DNA of 64,000 nucleotides. It comes from Methanoregula sp. UBA247 (GTDB taxonomy: Archaea; Halobacteriota; Methanomicrobia; Methanomicrobiales; Methanospirillaceae). Position 1 is the stretch's first letter. Each line of letters starts with the position of its first letter. The translations under genes and the position numbers were made by a program. The stretch is taken from contig DADR01000041.1 in assembly GCA_002495055.1 (NCBI GenBank), positions 1 through 64,000 on the forward strand. Direction: 5' to 3'. Below are positions 8,302-17,251 of the stretch, in pieces. Under the pieces are notes generated by a model, which saw only the letters and a list, made by a program, of their open reading frames with translations, did no database searches and had not been told where the DNA came from.

Positions 8302-9471
8302 ATGATGAGTAAAGTTACCGTCTTTTCAACAAAAAATTGTCCTTATTGCCGAATGGCAAAGGCATTCCTCGATAAACAAGGGGTCCTTTACGAAAGTATA
8401 GATGTCGGTGAAGACACCGATGCTGCAAAAAAAATGATAGAACTCTCCGGTCAGCGCGGAGTTCCGGTAATTACGGTCGACGATGAGGTGATTGTCGGGT
8501 TTGATTCACAGAGACTAAACGAGCTTTTTGGTTCCGCCTCTCCATCGGAAATTTATGATGTTCTGATTGCCGGAGCCGGGCCTGCAGGACTCACCGCAGG
8601 AGTTTATTGTGCCAGAAAAATGTTGAATACGATTATTATCAGTGAAAATATCGGAGGGCAGGCACTGGAATCATGGGCGATCGAAAATTACATGGGTTAT
8701 CGCATGATCACTGGTGAAGAACTGATGAAAAAATTTGAAGATCAGGTCCGGACACTTAAAATGCGGCTTGAACTCGACCGTATCGTAAAAATCTCGAAAG
8801 AAGATGACATTTTTACCATCAGGACAATATCAGAACAAACGTTCAAGGCAAAAACCCTGATTCTTGCACAGGGAAATCGCCCGAAAAAACTTGGTATAGC
8901 AAACGAGGAACAGTTTCTTGGACACGGTCTTTCAATCTGTTCAACCTGTGATGGACCGCTCTATAAGGGAAAAAAGGTAGCTGTTGTCGGTGGCGGTAAT
9001 TCCGCGTTACAGACTGCTGTGGAAATGAGTAAGTTCACACAATCTGTCACTCTCATCGTACGGAGAAGTATCAGGGCTGATCCCGTCTATGTAAAAATGC
9101 TCGAAACAAAAAAGAACATCACCCTTTACCTGTATACACAAATCACGGCTCTTCATGGTGATAAGTTCCTCTCGGGGATCACGATAAGGAACGAAAAAGG
9201 TGAAGAGCAGAAAATCGATCTTGATGGGGTTTTTGTGGAAATCGGCTGGCTGCCCAATACAGATATGCTCGATGGATTCCTTGCACTGAATGAAAAAAAG
9301 GAAATAATCGTGGATATTAACTGCCACACCAGCATGGCTGGAGTTTTTGCAGCTGGGGATATAACTTCAGTAAAAAGTAAGCAGATCATCATTGCTTCCG
9401 GAGACGGGGCAAAAGCCGCCCTTGAAGCCCATGAATATGTTCTGAAGTCAGCACCGCAATCAGGAAAATAA
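8302..9471 (+). CDS. Glutaredoxin-thioredoxin reductase fusion protein
   Basis: 389 residues. Residues 1-75 form a glutaredoxin/NrdH-like domain with Cys13-Pro-Tyr-Cys16 and the cis-Pro segment RGVPVITVDD. After a short linker, residues 85-389 are a complete thioredoxin reductase-like flavoprotein: FAD motif GAGPAGL, redox pair Cys213-Ser-Thr-Cys216-Asp, NAD(P)-type GGGNSALQTA and the C-terminal FAD motif AGVFAAGDI. The reductase probably passes electrons straight to its own glutaredoxin domain; this is inference. A TATA box (AAATTTATAAG, 8272-8282) lies about 25 bp before the ATG, so the transcript is leaderless or nearly so. A second ATG at 8305 is possible. Confidence 0.9.
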   Translation: MMSKVTVFSTKNCPYCRMAKAFLDKQGVLYESIDVGEDTDAAKKMIELSGQRGVPVITVDDEVIVGFDSQRLNELFGSASPSEIYDVLIAGAGPAGLTAGVYCARKMLNTIIISENIGGQALESWAIENYMGYRMITGEELMKKFEDQVRTLKMRLELDRIVKISKEDDIFTIRTISEQTFKAKTLILAQGNRPKKLGIANEEQFLGHGLSICSTCDGPLYKGKKVAVVGGGNSALQTAVEMSKFTQSVTLIVRRSIRADPVYVKMLETKKNITLYLYTQITALHGDKFLSGITIRNEKGEEQKIDLDGVFVEIGWLPNTDMLDGFLALNEKKEIIVDINCHTSMAGVFAAGDITSVKSKQIIIASGDGAKAALEAHEYVLKSAPQSGK

Positions 9472-9543
9472 CTAAAAAAATTTCCTGTTTTTAATGAAAA
9501 AAAGCTAGTAGTTGAAAATCAGGTCTGTTTCCTGAAATGAATT

Positions 9544-11013
9544 TCACGAAACAATTGCGAGATCTTTTTTCCGGTCTTTTTCTTTATACCCCTCAAGTAG
9601 TACCGTCGTTATATTTTTGACTTGTTTATCCGTGTGCCCGGCAATATGGAACTCACAGAACGGGCAGGATGAGATCACCATATCCGCTCCGGTTTTTTTA
9701 ATCTCGTCTCCCCGTCGTTTGCCAAGCGCCGCTGCTTCATCGGGCAGACCGGATTTTACCCCACCTCCTGAACCGCAGCAGATGGATGGCATCTCGACAA
9801 GATCAATAACCTGTCGGATCAGCTCACGGGGCTGGTCCCGTATACCTTGCCCTCGTAGTAAGTGGCAGGGGTCATGATATGTTGCTTTTATCGGCAGCCG
9901 GGCAGGTGGTTCTATCCCATAGGTAGTCAGTACTTCAGAAATATCCATTACCGTAAATGGTGTCTTGTAATCGTTTTTTAATGTAGAGCCGCAACCAGCG
10001 CACATCGTCATAACCGTGTCTATATTACGGAACCGGAAAGCATCGATGTTGCGTTTCCTGAGTGTATCCACGAAGGAAATCTGGCCAGTACGGATAAGCG
10101 GTGAACCGCAGCAGACCTGTTCTTTTGGGATAATGACCCGGATTCCATTACGTTTCAGCACTTCGATTGCATCGAGTGCTGTTTTGGGCAGACGCATGTT
10201 GTACATACAACCTACGAAGAATCCGACTGTTGCCCTCACTTCTCCTGGTGGTTCGATTACATCTGCGTTTATGATTTCCATGAAGGTGGGTTCTATCCGT
10301 GCCAGAGAGCGACCACTATCCCTGATAAGTGCTGCTACTTCCTGGTGTCTCGGAATAGTGAACCCACGCCTGTCAGCAAGCGCACGGAGTTTTTCTATGG
10401 CTTTAGATGGAATTTCAATATCCTTAGGGCATGCCTTCCAGCAGGCCTGGCAGCTGGTGCAGGTAAAAAGTCCTTCCCTGACTGCATCGAGTATCCGGTC
10501 CCCATGATCACGTGGATCAAGAGCAAGCCGCATTTCCTGCCGCATTGCCGTCGGTCCCAGGAACTGAGTAACATCCATTGCCGGACAGACAGACACACAG
10601 CAGAGGCACTCGATACAGTCCCGCAGCGGTTTTATCATATCGATATCGGATTTTGTCGGCATCTGTATCGTGTCTGACGGTTTCAGGAAGGCGATCGTTT
10701 CAAGCGTTGGAAGAAGATCAACCACAAGATCCTTTTTTACCGGGAGGTGAAGGGGTTCGATCGTGATATTATTTTGAGACTCTTCCATGCAGGCAAGCAC
10801 TGGTTCACCATTTACCCGTACCGCACAGCTTCCACATTGCCCGGAACCGCAGCTGTACCTGAATGCAAGTGTCGGATCCAGTGTATCATGAATAGCATGG
10901 AGAACATGGAGAATCCGGGCACCTTCGTTTACCCTTACGGTAAATCTGTCGAAATACGCCTCGGTGTCTTTCTCGGGATCGAAGCGGTATATTCTGGCAG
11001 TGATCTCTTTCAT
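9544..11013 (-). CDS. tfrB: Thiol:fumarate reductase subunit B
   Basis: 489 residues, close to the size known for methanogen TfrB. An N-terminal plant-type [2Fe-2S] site (Cys55, Cys60, Cys63, Cys75) is followed by two [4Fe-4S] motifs (CIECLCCVSVCP and CTSCQACWKACP, about 133-210). The C-terminal half is HdrB-like with two CCG-type blocks (CCGSP...CAGCGS and CHLLRG...CCGSGGG). In this family the CCG half oxidises CoM-SH and CoB-SH to the heterodisulfide and the clusters carry electrons to the flavoprotein TfrA, which reduces fumarate to succinate. Its ATG overlaps the tfrA stop by 4 bp. Cytoplasmic; supplies succinate for biosynthesis in methanogens. Confidence 0.93.
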   Translation of the reverse strand: MKEITARIYRFDPEKDTEAYFDRFTVRVNEGARILHVLHAIHDTLDPTLAFRYSCGSGQCGSCAVRVNGEPVLACMEESQNNITIEPLHLPVKKDLVVDLLPTLETIAFLKPSDTIQMPTKSDIDMIKPLRDCIECLCCVSVCPAMDVTQFLGPTAMRQEMRLALDPRDHGDRILDAVREGLFTCTSCQACWKACPKDIEIPSKAIEKLRALADRRGFTIPRHQEVAALIRDSGRSLARIEPTFMEIINADVIEPPGEVRATVGFFVGCMYNMRLPKTALDAIEVLKRNGIRVIIPKEQVCCGSPLIRTGQISFVDTLRKRNIDAFRFRNIDTVMTMCAGCGSTLKNDYKTPFTVMDISEVLTTYGIEPPARLPIKATYHDPCHLLRGQGIRDQPRELIRQVIDLVEMPSICCGSGGGVKSGLPDEAAALGKRRGDEIKKTGADMVISSCPFCEFHIAGHTDKQVKNITTVLLEGYKEKDRKKDLAIVS

Positions 11014-12638
11014 GCTGACCCCACATTTTTCTCTATCCCGTGTCTGGATTGCGAGATGAAGGTATGACTGAATGGCGAGTGCTGGGCATCGTATGTCTGG
11101 GAAATGTCAGTCCGAACATGCGCCCCCCGGGACTCCGTTCTGATCAGAGCACACCTGCAGATGAGCGAAGCGGTCAGGCACATGTTCCGGATGATACTGC
11201 ATTCAGCAAGGTTCCGGGCAGATTCTGCCTTAATTGGAGTAAAAGACAGATTATTGGCTGTTTCAAGGGTTTTGTTGAGATCCGAGGCCTTTCGGAAGAT
11301 ACCTGCCCCCTGCCACATAGCCCGTTGCAGATGTGTTCGAACCTGCGCCGGGTTCTCGCTTCCGGTAAGGAATGTATCAAGGAGATCCTGTTGCTTGTTA
11401 ATCTGGCCCTCATCCACCTTTTTTATCCGTTTTTCTGCTTTTCCTGCAAATTCCCCGGCCCGTTTCCCAAAGACCTGTGTCTCGGCAAGGGCATTACCCC
11501 CGAGACGGTTTGCACCATGCACACCCCCGGAAACCTCCCCGCAGGCAAAGAGTCCGGGTAGTGTTGTCCGGCACTCTGTTGATATTCGTAATCCCCCCAT
11601 GATATGGTGGGCAGTGGGTGCTACTTCCATCGGCTGATTCCGGATATCCACCCCGAATTTTAAAAACTGTTCGAGCATGACTGGCAACCGGGTTTCGATT
11701 TGCTCACGGGGAAGATGCGTGACATCGAGATAAACACCGCCGTTTTTTGTACCCCGCCCGTGTTGGATTTCCGTTGCGATCGCCCGAGCAACCACATCAC
11801 GGGTGGAAAGCTCCATCCGTTCGGGATCATACATTTTCATGAACCGCTCACCAATGTTATTCAGCAGGATCCCCCCCTCGCCACGAACGGCTTCGGTTAT
11901 CAACCTTCCCCGTGCATCGTAGGGGAACACCGCACCGGTCGGGTGAAACTGTATCATCTCCATATCAATCACCTCGGCACCGGCACGATAACCGATGGCA
12001 AAACCGTCCCCGGTACCACTCGATGAATTTGTGGAAATGTCGTACACTTTTGTCCCCCCGCCAGTTGCAAGGATTGTGCTGTCTGCTTTTAGCACTATGA
12101 GATGGCCTTTCTCATCCAGCGCTATTGCACCAATGACCGCATCACCATTTTTCAGCAGGTCGAGGACAGTGAATTCCTGCAGCCTGGTGATCTTTGATGA
12201 GTCAAGCCGTTCGACCAGTGTAGTGATCATCTCGTGGCCGGTCCGGTCACCCGCGTAGCAGGTTCGTGGGAACCGCTGGCCACCGAATGGTCGTTGGGCA
12301 ACCTCATTATTTTCAGTGAAGTCAAACACCGCTCCCCATTTGATCAGGTCCCCCATACGCAACGGGGCTTCTTTAACGAGGATATTTACCAGATCGGGAT
12401 CGTTGAGGTATGCTCCCCCTTTTAGTGTGTCCTCGAAATGAATCCCGCACGAATCCTGATCCCGTAGGACTGCGTTATAGCCGCCTTCTGCCATTGTGGT
12501 ACAACCCCCTTTTCCCACAATGGTCTTGGAAATAAGCACCGTATCGCCATAGTGCGATGCCTCAATGGTGGCTCTCACACCAGCACCGCCGCTCCCGATC
12601 ACCAGCACATGGCAATCCACCACATCATCTGCAAGCAT
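11010..12638 (-). CDS. tfrA: Thiol:fumarate reductase subunit A (FAD subunit)
   Basis: 542 residues from the ATG at 12638; the frame is open to 12686 but those 16 codons contain the TATA box. SdhA/FrdA-family flavoprotein: FAD motif VIGSGGAGVRA, substrate-site blocks FHPTGAVFP, RGTKNGGVYLDV and the HHIMGGLR region, and the FAD block ANRLGGNALAE. At the position where SdhA carries the His that binds FAD covalently the sequence reads CTTMAEGG, so FAD is probably non-covalent. No Fe-S or membrane segment. With TfrB it forms a soluble fumarate reductase using CoM-SH and CoB-SH. Overlaps tfrB by 4 bp. The last 60 residues are less conserved in character. Confidence 0.92.
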   Translation of the reverse strand: MLADDVVDCHVLVIGSGGAGVRATIEASHYGDTVLISKTIVGKGGCTTMAEGGYNAVLRDQDSCGIHFEDTLKGGAYLNDPDLVNILVKEAPLRMGDLIKWGAVFDFTENNEVAQRPFGGQRFPRTCYAGDRTGHEMITTLVERLDSSKITRLQEFTVLDLLKNGDAVIGAIALDEKGHLIVLKADSTILATGGGTKVYDISTNSSSGTGDGFAIGYRAGAEVIDMEMIQFHPTGAVFPYDARGRLITEAVRGEGGILLNNIGERFMKMYDPERMELSTRDVVARAIATEIQHGRGTKNGGVYLDVTHLPREQIETRLPVMLEQFLKFGVDIRNQPMEVAPTAHHIMGGLRISTECRTTLPGLFACGEVSGGVHGANRLGGNALAETQVFGKRAGEFAGKAEKRIKKVDEGQINKQQDLLDTFLTGSENPAQVRTHLQRAMWQGAGIFRKASDLNKTLETANNLSFTPIKAESARNLAECSIIRNMCLTASLICRCALIRTESRGAHVRTDISQTYDAQHSPFSHTFISQSRHGIEKNVGSA

Positions 12639-12651
12639 CTTATTATTTTGT

Positions 12652-12676
12652 GGATGTATAATTACATAAATAAATG
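12652..12676. promoter_or_regulatory. Shared AT box between divergent tfrA and lysC
   Basis: Only 60 bp separate the tfrA ATG (12638) and the lysC ATG (12699). The single AT-rich block TGTATAATTACATAAATAAATGG supplies a TATA-like element in both directions: TTTATTTATG about 30 bp before tfrA, and CATAAATA about 27-30 bp before lysC. Both transcripts would be nearly leaderless. Confidence 0.4.
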
Positions 12677-12698
12677 GCACAGCCAAAGTGAGTGAGAA

Positions 12699-14099
12699 AT
12701 GAGACTATTAATGAAATTCGGCGGGACTTCAGTTGCCAATGCACAATGCATCAACAATGTTGTGGATATTTTAGAAAAACATCACAAAGCCGGAGACGAA
12801 CTGGCAGTTGTTGTATCCGCACAGCGTGGTGTGACCGACCAGCTCATCGAAATTACCGGCACAATCCCGACTGCTAAGGATCATTCCGATATAGCACCAT
12901 TGATCCAGGCGCTGGGAAAAAGACACATGAATACCCTTGAAGGCGCTGCCCCGGATTTTATTGCAGAGACGGGTGCAGTCATCGAGGAGCGTCTCATCAG
13001 TCTCCAGAACATTCTCTTTGCCGTGTATAATCTGCGGGAACTCACTCCCCGTTCAAGAGATTATATACTTTCTTTCGGTGAGCGGTTGCTTGCTCCTGTC
13101 CTGAGTGCAGCGCTCCGCCAGCGTGGCATCCCTTCAACCGTACTGGATGGGTGTGAAGCCGGCATCCTCACGACACATCATCATGGGGAATCCACTGCAC
13201 TGCCGGAAAGTGATGACAGGATAAAAAACCGGATCAGTCCGCTCATGAAAAACGAAATTCCGGTTATCCTTGGATTCATGGGCTGCACCAAAAGCGGGAT
13301 TGTGACAACACTCGGGAGGAGCGGTTCGGATTACTCCGCATCTATCATTGGTGCCGGAATAGATGCAGATGAGATTTGGATATGGACGGATGTAGATGGT
13401 ATAATGACCTGCGATCCAAGAGTTATTAATGATGCACGGGTCATGCCCTCTCTGTCGTATCTTGAGGTGATGGAACTCTCATACTTTGGTGCAAAAGTGA
13501 TGCACCCGCGTTCCATAGAACCCGCAATGCGGAAGAACATCCTTGTTCGGGTAAAAAATACTTTTAATCCCTCTCACCCCGGCACGGTAATTGTCCGGAA
13601 TGGGCAACGGGATAACCGGGTGGTTAAAGCGCTGACCTATATCGACAAAGTCGCTGCGATAAATATCAATGGTGCCCAGATGATTGGGAGGCCGGGAGTA
13701 GCCAAAGCAATTTTTACCATACTAGCAGATCATGAAGTAAACGTGATGATGATCTCGCAGGGTTCATCTGAAGCAAACATTTCGCTTATTGTTGATGAGG
13801 CGCATCTCAATGCTGCAGTACATGCACTCGCCGATCTGGTGAAGCAGGGGATCGTGCGTGAAGTTACCCACAACCACGATGTATGTGCAGTTGCTGTTAT
13901 CGGTGCCGGTATGGCGGGAGCTCCGGGAACAGGAGGCAGGATCTTTACAGCCCTTGGGAAAGCAAGTGTCAATGTCATGATGATCTCACAGGGTTCATCT
14001 GAAGCGAATATCTCATTTGTGGTGAATCAGCAGGATGGTCCCCGGGCAGTACGCGTGCTCCACGACGAGTTCTGCCTCTCGGAGGAAACGGATGAGTAA
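12699..14099 (+). CDS. lysC: Aspartate kinase
   Basis: 466 residues. Phosphorylates aspartate, the first step toward lysine, threonine and methionine. The amino-acid kinase domain (about 1-300) starts with KFGGTSVANA and includes the GRSGSDYSA and DVDGIMTCDPR blocks. Two C-terminal ACT domains follow (about 315-385 and 395-460), each with the repeated NVMMISQGSSEANIS-type sequence, which normally bind the feedback inhibitor. The stop codon overlaps the start of purM by 8 bp, so the two are co-transcribed. Divergent from tfrA. Family and domains are unambiguous. Confidence 0.95.
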   Translation: MRLLMKFGGTSVANAQCINNVVDILEKHHKAGDELAVVVSAQRGVTDQLIEITGTIPTAKDHSDIAPLIQALGKRHMNTLEGAAPDFIAETGAVIEERLISLQNILFAVYNLRELTPRSRDYILSFGERLLAPVLSAALRQRGIPSTVLDGCEAGILTTHHHGESTALPESDDRIKNRISPLMKNEIPVILGFMGCTKSGIVTTLGRSGSDYSASIIGAGIDADEIWIWTDVDGIMTCDPRVINDARVMPSLSYLEVMELSYFGAKVMHPRSIEPAMRKNILVRVKNTFNPSHPGTVIVRNGQRDNRVVKALTYIDKVAAININGAQMIGRPGVAKAIFTILADHEVNVMMISQGSSEANISLIVDEAHLNAAVHALADLVKQGIVREVTHNHDVCAVAVIGAGMAGAPGTGGRIFTALGKASVNVMMISQGSSEANISFVVNQQDGPRAVRVLHDEFCLSEETDE

Positions 14100-15084
14100 C
14101 AATACATACCGGGATGCGGGAGTTGACATCGATCTCGAGGCATCAGCAATAAAAGCCCTCATAAAAAATCTTACCTACAAACGAAAGGGCAGTTGCAGGA
14201 TGATCGGAAGTGTGGGTCATTTTGCCGGCCTCCTCGATTTTGGCGATATGGCACTTGCACTGACTACCGACGGGGTCGGTACAAAGATGCTGGTCGCCGA
14301 TCATATGCAGGACTGGAGCACAGTGGGTATCGACTGCGTTGCGATGAATGTCAATGACCTCTATGTCATGAACATGGAACCTGTCGCGTTTGTGGACTAC
14401 ATCGCCACTGATAAGCTCTCTGTTGAAAAGATGGCGCAAATCGGAATCGGGTTAAATGAAGGCGCCCGCCAGGCAAATATCGATATTGTTGGTGGCGAAA
14501 CAGCGTCTCTGCGAGGTCTCGTCAATGGTCTTGATCTCGCAGGCACGTGTCTGGGCATGCAGAAAAAGGATAAAATTATCAGCGGAGATACCATTCGGCC
14601 GGGTGACACAATCATTGGGATCCCTTCAACCGGAGTCCACAGTAACGGACTTTCCCTTGCCCGGACGGTTGTTGAAAAATACACAAGTTACAATGAACAA
14701 CTGAAGAATGGCAGGACACTTGGTGAGGAACTCCTCACACCCACCCGGATCTACCATGAAAGCCTGCATGTGGTCTCTGCGTGTACTGTACATGGCATGT
14801 GCCATATCACCGGTGGCGGATTGCTCAATTTCAAGAGACTCAGCCCGTATGGGTTCCAGTTCAATACACCCCTGACTCCTCCGGAAATCTTTTCATGGAT
14901 TCAGGAGTCCGGGGATATCTCAATCGTTGAGATGTTCCGAACGTTCAACATGGGTATGGGGTATGCCTACGTCGTACCTGAAAAGAGTGTCGCGTGCATC
15001 CAGAAGATGGTGAAAGGCGCAAAAGTTGTTGGCGAAGTTGTGGAAGAGCCTGGCGTGAGGCTGAATGATATCGAGATAGTGTAA
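14092..15084 (+). CDS. purM: Phosphoribosylformylglycinamidine cyclo-ligase (AIR synthase)
   Basis: 330 residues from the ATG at 14092, which has a strong GGAGGAAACGG ribosome-binding site inside the end of lysC. The frame is open further upstream but that part is only lysC read in another frame. PurM makes aminoimidazole ribotide from FGAM using ATP (fifth purine step). The AIR-synthase N-domain shows TTDGVGTK, GIDCVAMNVNDL and the GGETASLRG block; the C-domain has GIPSTGVHSNGLSLAR and HITGGGLL. Typical length for archaeal PurM. The coupling to aspartate kinase joins two biosynthetic genes with no obvious common pathway. Confidence 0.95.
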   Translation: MSNNTYRDAGVDIDLEASAIKALIKNLTYKRKGSCRMIGSVGHFAGLLDFGDMALALTTDGVGTKMLVADHMQDWSTVGIDCVAMNVNDLYVMNMEPVAFVDYIATDKLSVEKMAQIGIGLNEGARQANIDIVGGETASLRGLVNGLDLAGTCLGMQKKDKIISGDTIRPGDTIIGIPSTGVHSNGLSLARTVVEKYTSYNEQLKNGRTLGEELLTPTRIYHESLHVVSACTVHGMCHITGGGLLNFKRLSPYGFQFNTPLTPPEIFSWIQESGDISIVEMFRTFNMGMGYAYVVPEKSVACIQKMVKGAKVVGEVVEEPGVRLNDIEIV

Positions 15085-15098
15085 ATAATAAAAAAATT

Positions 15099-15635
15099 CT
15101 ATTCCAGCCCGCATTCCGGCTCCGGAATATAAGACTCTTTTTTTGCTTTATCAGAAACAATTGCGCTGTTTCCCGAGGGATCTTCTAGAATGAGCGTGAT
15201 GGGAAATGATCCGCACTTTACCTCTGCAATCCGGTCAAGCAGGAGCCGGGCATTCTCCTGTTCCTCATCGTTCCCCCAGTTCAGCGCACCCTTCACGATT
15301 TTCTCTATCCGGTCGAGAACCCCCTCGACGTTGGATATGAAGCCCTCGCATGCAGGACCGGGATCAATCCGGACGCCCAGTTCGGGAACCTCAAGGCTTG
15401 CGCTCATACTTCTGATGATGCGGATCGAAAGATCTTCTCCCGCTTTAACTATCATCTCATAACGGACAGGTTCTTTTTCCGTGAGGATCTGGGTGTTCAC
15501 ATACTTGTAACCGCATGAACTACATATAGCAGAGATGATGAGAATATCAGAAAAATAAGGGATATTTTCTGTGTGATAAATATATTCGATTTCAGTATTG
15601 CAATAAGGACAAGGGCCAGGGACGACAGTTCGCAA
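15099..15635 (-). CDS. ZPR1-type zinc-finger protein
   Basis: 178 residues. The N-terminus carries a zinc finger made by Cys9-x2-Cys12 and Cys38-x2-Cys41-Gly, followed by a beta-rich ZPR1 domain (LSIRIIRSMSASLEVPELGV, IDPGPACEGFISNVEGVLDR). Eukaryotic ZPR1 works in eEF1A folding; archaeal members are single-domain versions whose role is not established. It starts 2 bp after the sepF stop on the same strand, so the two are co-transcribed. Convergent with purM with a 14 bp gap. The family call is good, the function is unknown. Confidence 0.85.
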   Translation of the reverse strand: MRTVVPGPCPYCNTEIEYIYHTENIPYFSDILIISAICSSCGYKYVNTQILTEKEPVRYEMIVKAGEDLSIRIIRSMSASLEVPELGVRIDPGPACEGFISNVEGVLDRIEKIVKGALNWGNDEEQENARLLLDRIAEVKCGSFPITLILEDPSGNSAIVSDKAKKESYIPEPECGLE

Positions 15636-15637
15636 CT

Positions 15638-16006
15638 TTAAGCTCCACCGATCTTGTCGCGGGAAATTTTTACCGACATCGGGGTGAGTACTACATATCT
15701 CTGGTCCCCAAGACCGATGATGTCACCATTGACATCCTTTGCTACCTCTTTTAGGTCTTTTAAAACCCTTTCGTAGGAAATCTTGTCCATTTTAAGCCGG
15801 GAAATATCAACAATTACAATGTTACCGCTGTATACTTCATCCTTTACCCGCGGAGTATCTTTGAGATCAGTAATAGTGGCGATCTTTACAAGCAGTGCAG
15901 GGGCAGATCCGCCATGCTCTTCATAGGATGCAAGATCGAGCTCCATATAATCGTCGTCGGAATGCGAGGAACTCTTTCCAAGAAGTGTGTCAATGATTTT
16001 AACCAT
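15638..16006 (-). CDS. sepF: Cell division protein SepF
   Basis: 122 residues. The short N-terminal region MVKIIDTLLGK is the membrane-binding amphipathic helix type. Residues about 35-118 match the SepF core (VKIATITDLKDTPRVKDEVYSGNIVIVDIS, then DVNGDIIGLGDQRYVVLTP). In archaea SepF anchors FtsZ to the membrane at the division site. Upstream of the ZPR1 gene with 2 bp spacing. The region before its ATG is AT-rich (TTTAATAGTATCTATTTAG on the plus strand), fitting a promoter. Length and blocks agree with archaeal SepF. Confidence 0.9.
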   Translation of the reverse strand: MVKIIDTLLGKSSSHSDDDYMELDLASYEEHGGSAPALLVKIATITDLKDTPRVKDEVYSGNIVIVDISRLKMDKISYERVLKDLKEVAKDVNGDIIGLGDQRYVVLTPMSVKISRDKIGGA

Positions 16007-16129
16007 AAAAAAACTGTATGATGAAACTTATTTAATAGTATCTATTTAGAAAGCACATATCAGGTTTTTTTCAGTATAAAATAGAGAAAAAGACCGGTTT
16101 TCCGCACAATCAATGCGGAGCCATTGATG

Positions 16130-16627
16130 TTAGATTTCTATGTTCCATATCTCGTCGCTGACGTGATGAAAATTTTTACACATCTTTCCAGAAATTCTGG
16201 CACGCATATCGGGCGCATCCAGGAGCGCTATTCCGATCGCAAGTGGTTTACCATGCCGCTCATCAACGATCTGAACCGGTGCTTCGGCTTTTACATCATC
16301 CGTAACAGAAACAATACCTGGCCGCATAACATCTGCACCATTGACTACATAGGGTATTGCGCCCGCATCCACCACGATCCTGCGGTTTGGAAACGGGAAC
16401 TGAATGGCACCCTTAAGTGTAGGGAATACCCAGTCGCCCGTATCCATCAGGAGTGGTTTTTTGTTAACCATGAACAACGAAACATCGGCGTTGGTCTCAA
16501 GTACTTCAATCATATCCGCATGAAAAAATTTTGCTGAATCTCCGATTTGATCAAAAAGCCGGGACAAGAGATCCTGAGCCTGGCTCTTCCGGATGGAATG
16601 GCGTTTTTTTACAACAATTTTTTTCAT
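16130..16627 (-). CDS. PUA-domain RNA-binding protein
   Basis: 165 residues. The N-terminal half (about 1-75) is a small alpha/beta domain as in MCT-1/Tma20-type proteins, and residues about 78-155 form a PUA domain with the hallmark VVDAGAIPYVVNGADVMRPGI. Such archaeal proteins are thought to contact tRNA, rRNA or the small ribosomal subunit; the exact role is not established. The start is an ATG at 16627. It is a single gene facing away from the lsm-rpl37e-purF operon. The 123 bp between it and sepF are AT-rich and empty. Confidence 0.88.
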   Translation of the reverse strand: MKKIVVKKRHSIRKSQAQDLLSRLFDQIGDSAKFFHADMIEVLETNADVSLFMVNKKPLLMDTGDWVFPTLKGAIQFPFPNRRIVVDAGAIPYVVNGADVMRPGIVSVTDDVKAEAPVQIVDERHGKPLAIGIALLDAPDMRARISGKMCKNFHHVSDEIWNIEI

Positions 16628-16777
16628 CGTTACAGTTCCTACATTCTTATCTCCCGCTTAAAAATAATTTGTATCGGAAAAGTTTCATGGAACAGGGGAT
16701 TTTTTATCCATTATTCTGATTCGGAAAAATTATTAGCTGATGCAGATCTACGGTATGTTTAAGTAAGCAGCTCACAC

Positions 16778-16787
16778 ACATATATTA
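16778..16787 (+). promoter_or_regulatory. TATA box of the lsm-rpl37e-purF operon
   Basis: ACATATATTA centred about 34 bp before the lsm ATG. The expected transcription start would leave a leader of about 10 nt. The 160 bp before it hold nothing else recognisable. Confidence 0.45.
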
Positions 16788-16816
16788 CTCCAGAGCGATG
16801 GTAGCAGGGTATTATT

Positions 16817-17047
16817 ATGACCAAAAGGCCGTTGGATATTTTGGATCAGGTGCTGAACCGTCAACCCGTTATTGTATCTCTCAAAGGTGGCAGAGAAATA
16901 CGGGGGATTCTCCAAGGATATGACGTTCATATGAACCTCGTACTCGATAAAGCAGAAGATGTGGAGAATGGACAGGTACAGAAGGTAGGTACGCTCATCG
17001 TCCGTGGGGATAATGTTATCTATATATCCCCCTCACTGGAACAATAA
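16817..17047 (+). CDS. Sm-like archaeal protein (Lsm)
   Basis: 76 residues. Sm fold with Sm1 (about 12-45, [20 protein letters not shown]) and Sm2 (about 60-72, [12 protein letters not shown]). Forms a heptameric ring that binds U-rich RNA in the cytoplasm. First gene of a tight three-gene operon: 11 bp to rpl37e, then 10 bp to purF. The lsm-L37e pairing is widespread in euryarchaea, which supports both calls and the start. Confidence 0.96.
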   Translation: MTKRPLDILDQVLNRQPVIVSLKGGREIRGILQGYDVHMNLVLDKAEDVENGQVQKVGTLIVRGDNVIYISPSLEQ

Positions 17048-17058
17048 GGTGAAGTAAC

Positions 17059-17241
17059 ATGTCAAAAGGTACTCCGTCAATGGGAAAGATGAACAAGTTC
17101 ACCCATATCGCCTGTCGGCGCTGTGGGAAGATCTCGTTCCACGCCCAAAAGAAAGTCTGCTCTGCCTGCGGTTTTGGCAGAAGCACAAAAATGAGCAGCT
17201 ATAAGTGGCACACAAAGCGACCAAAAATCCCAACACATTAA
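17059..17241 (+). CDS. rpl37e: 50S ribosomal protein L37e
   Basis: 60 residues. Zinc-binding ribosomal protein with Cys19-x2-Cys22 and Cys34-x2-Cys37 and a very basic C-terminus ([12 protein letters not shown]). A GGTGA ribosome-binding site (AAGGTGAAGTAAC) lies just before the ATG. Length and motifs match archaeal L37e. Second gene of the lsm operon. Confidence 0.97.
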   Translation: MSKGTPSMGKMNKFTHIACRRCGKISFHAQKKVCSACGFGRSTKMSSYKWHTKRPKIPTH

Positions 17242-17251
17242 GAGATTTATC

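Noticed and set aside
11040..11637. Two plus-strand frames of more than 170 codons
   Set aside because: Both lie antisense to tfrA and reflect its GC-rich codon use only.
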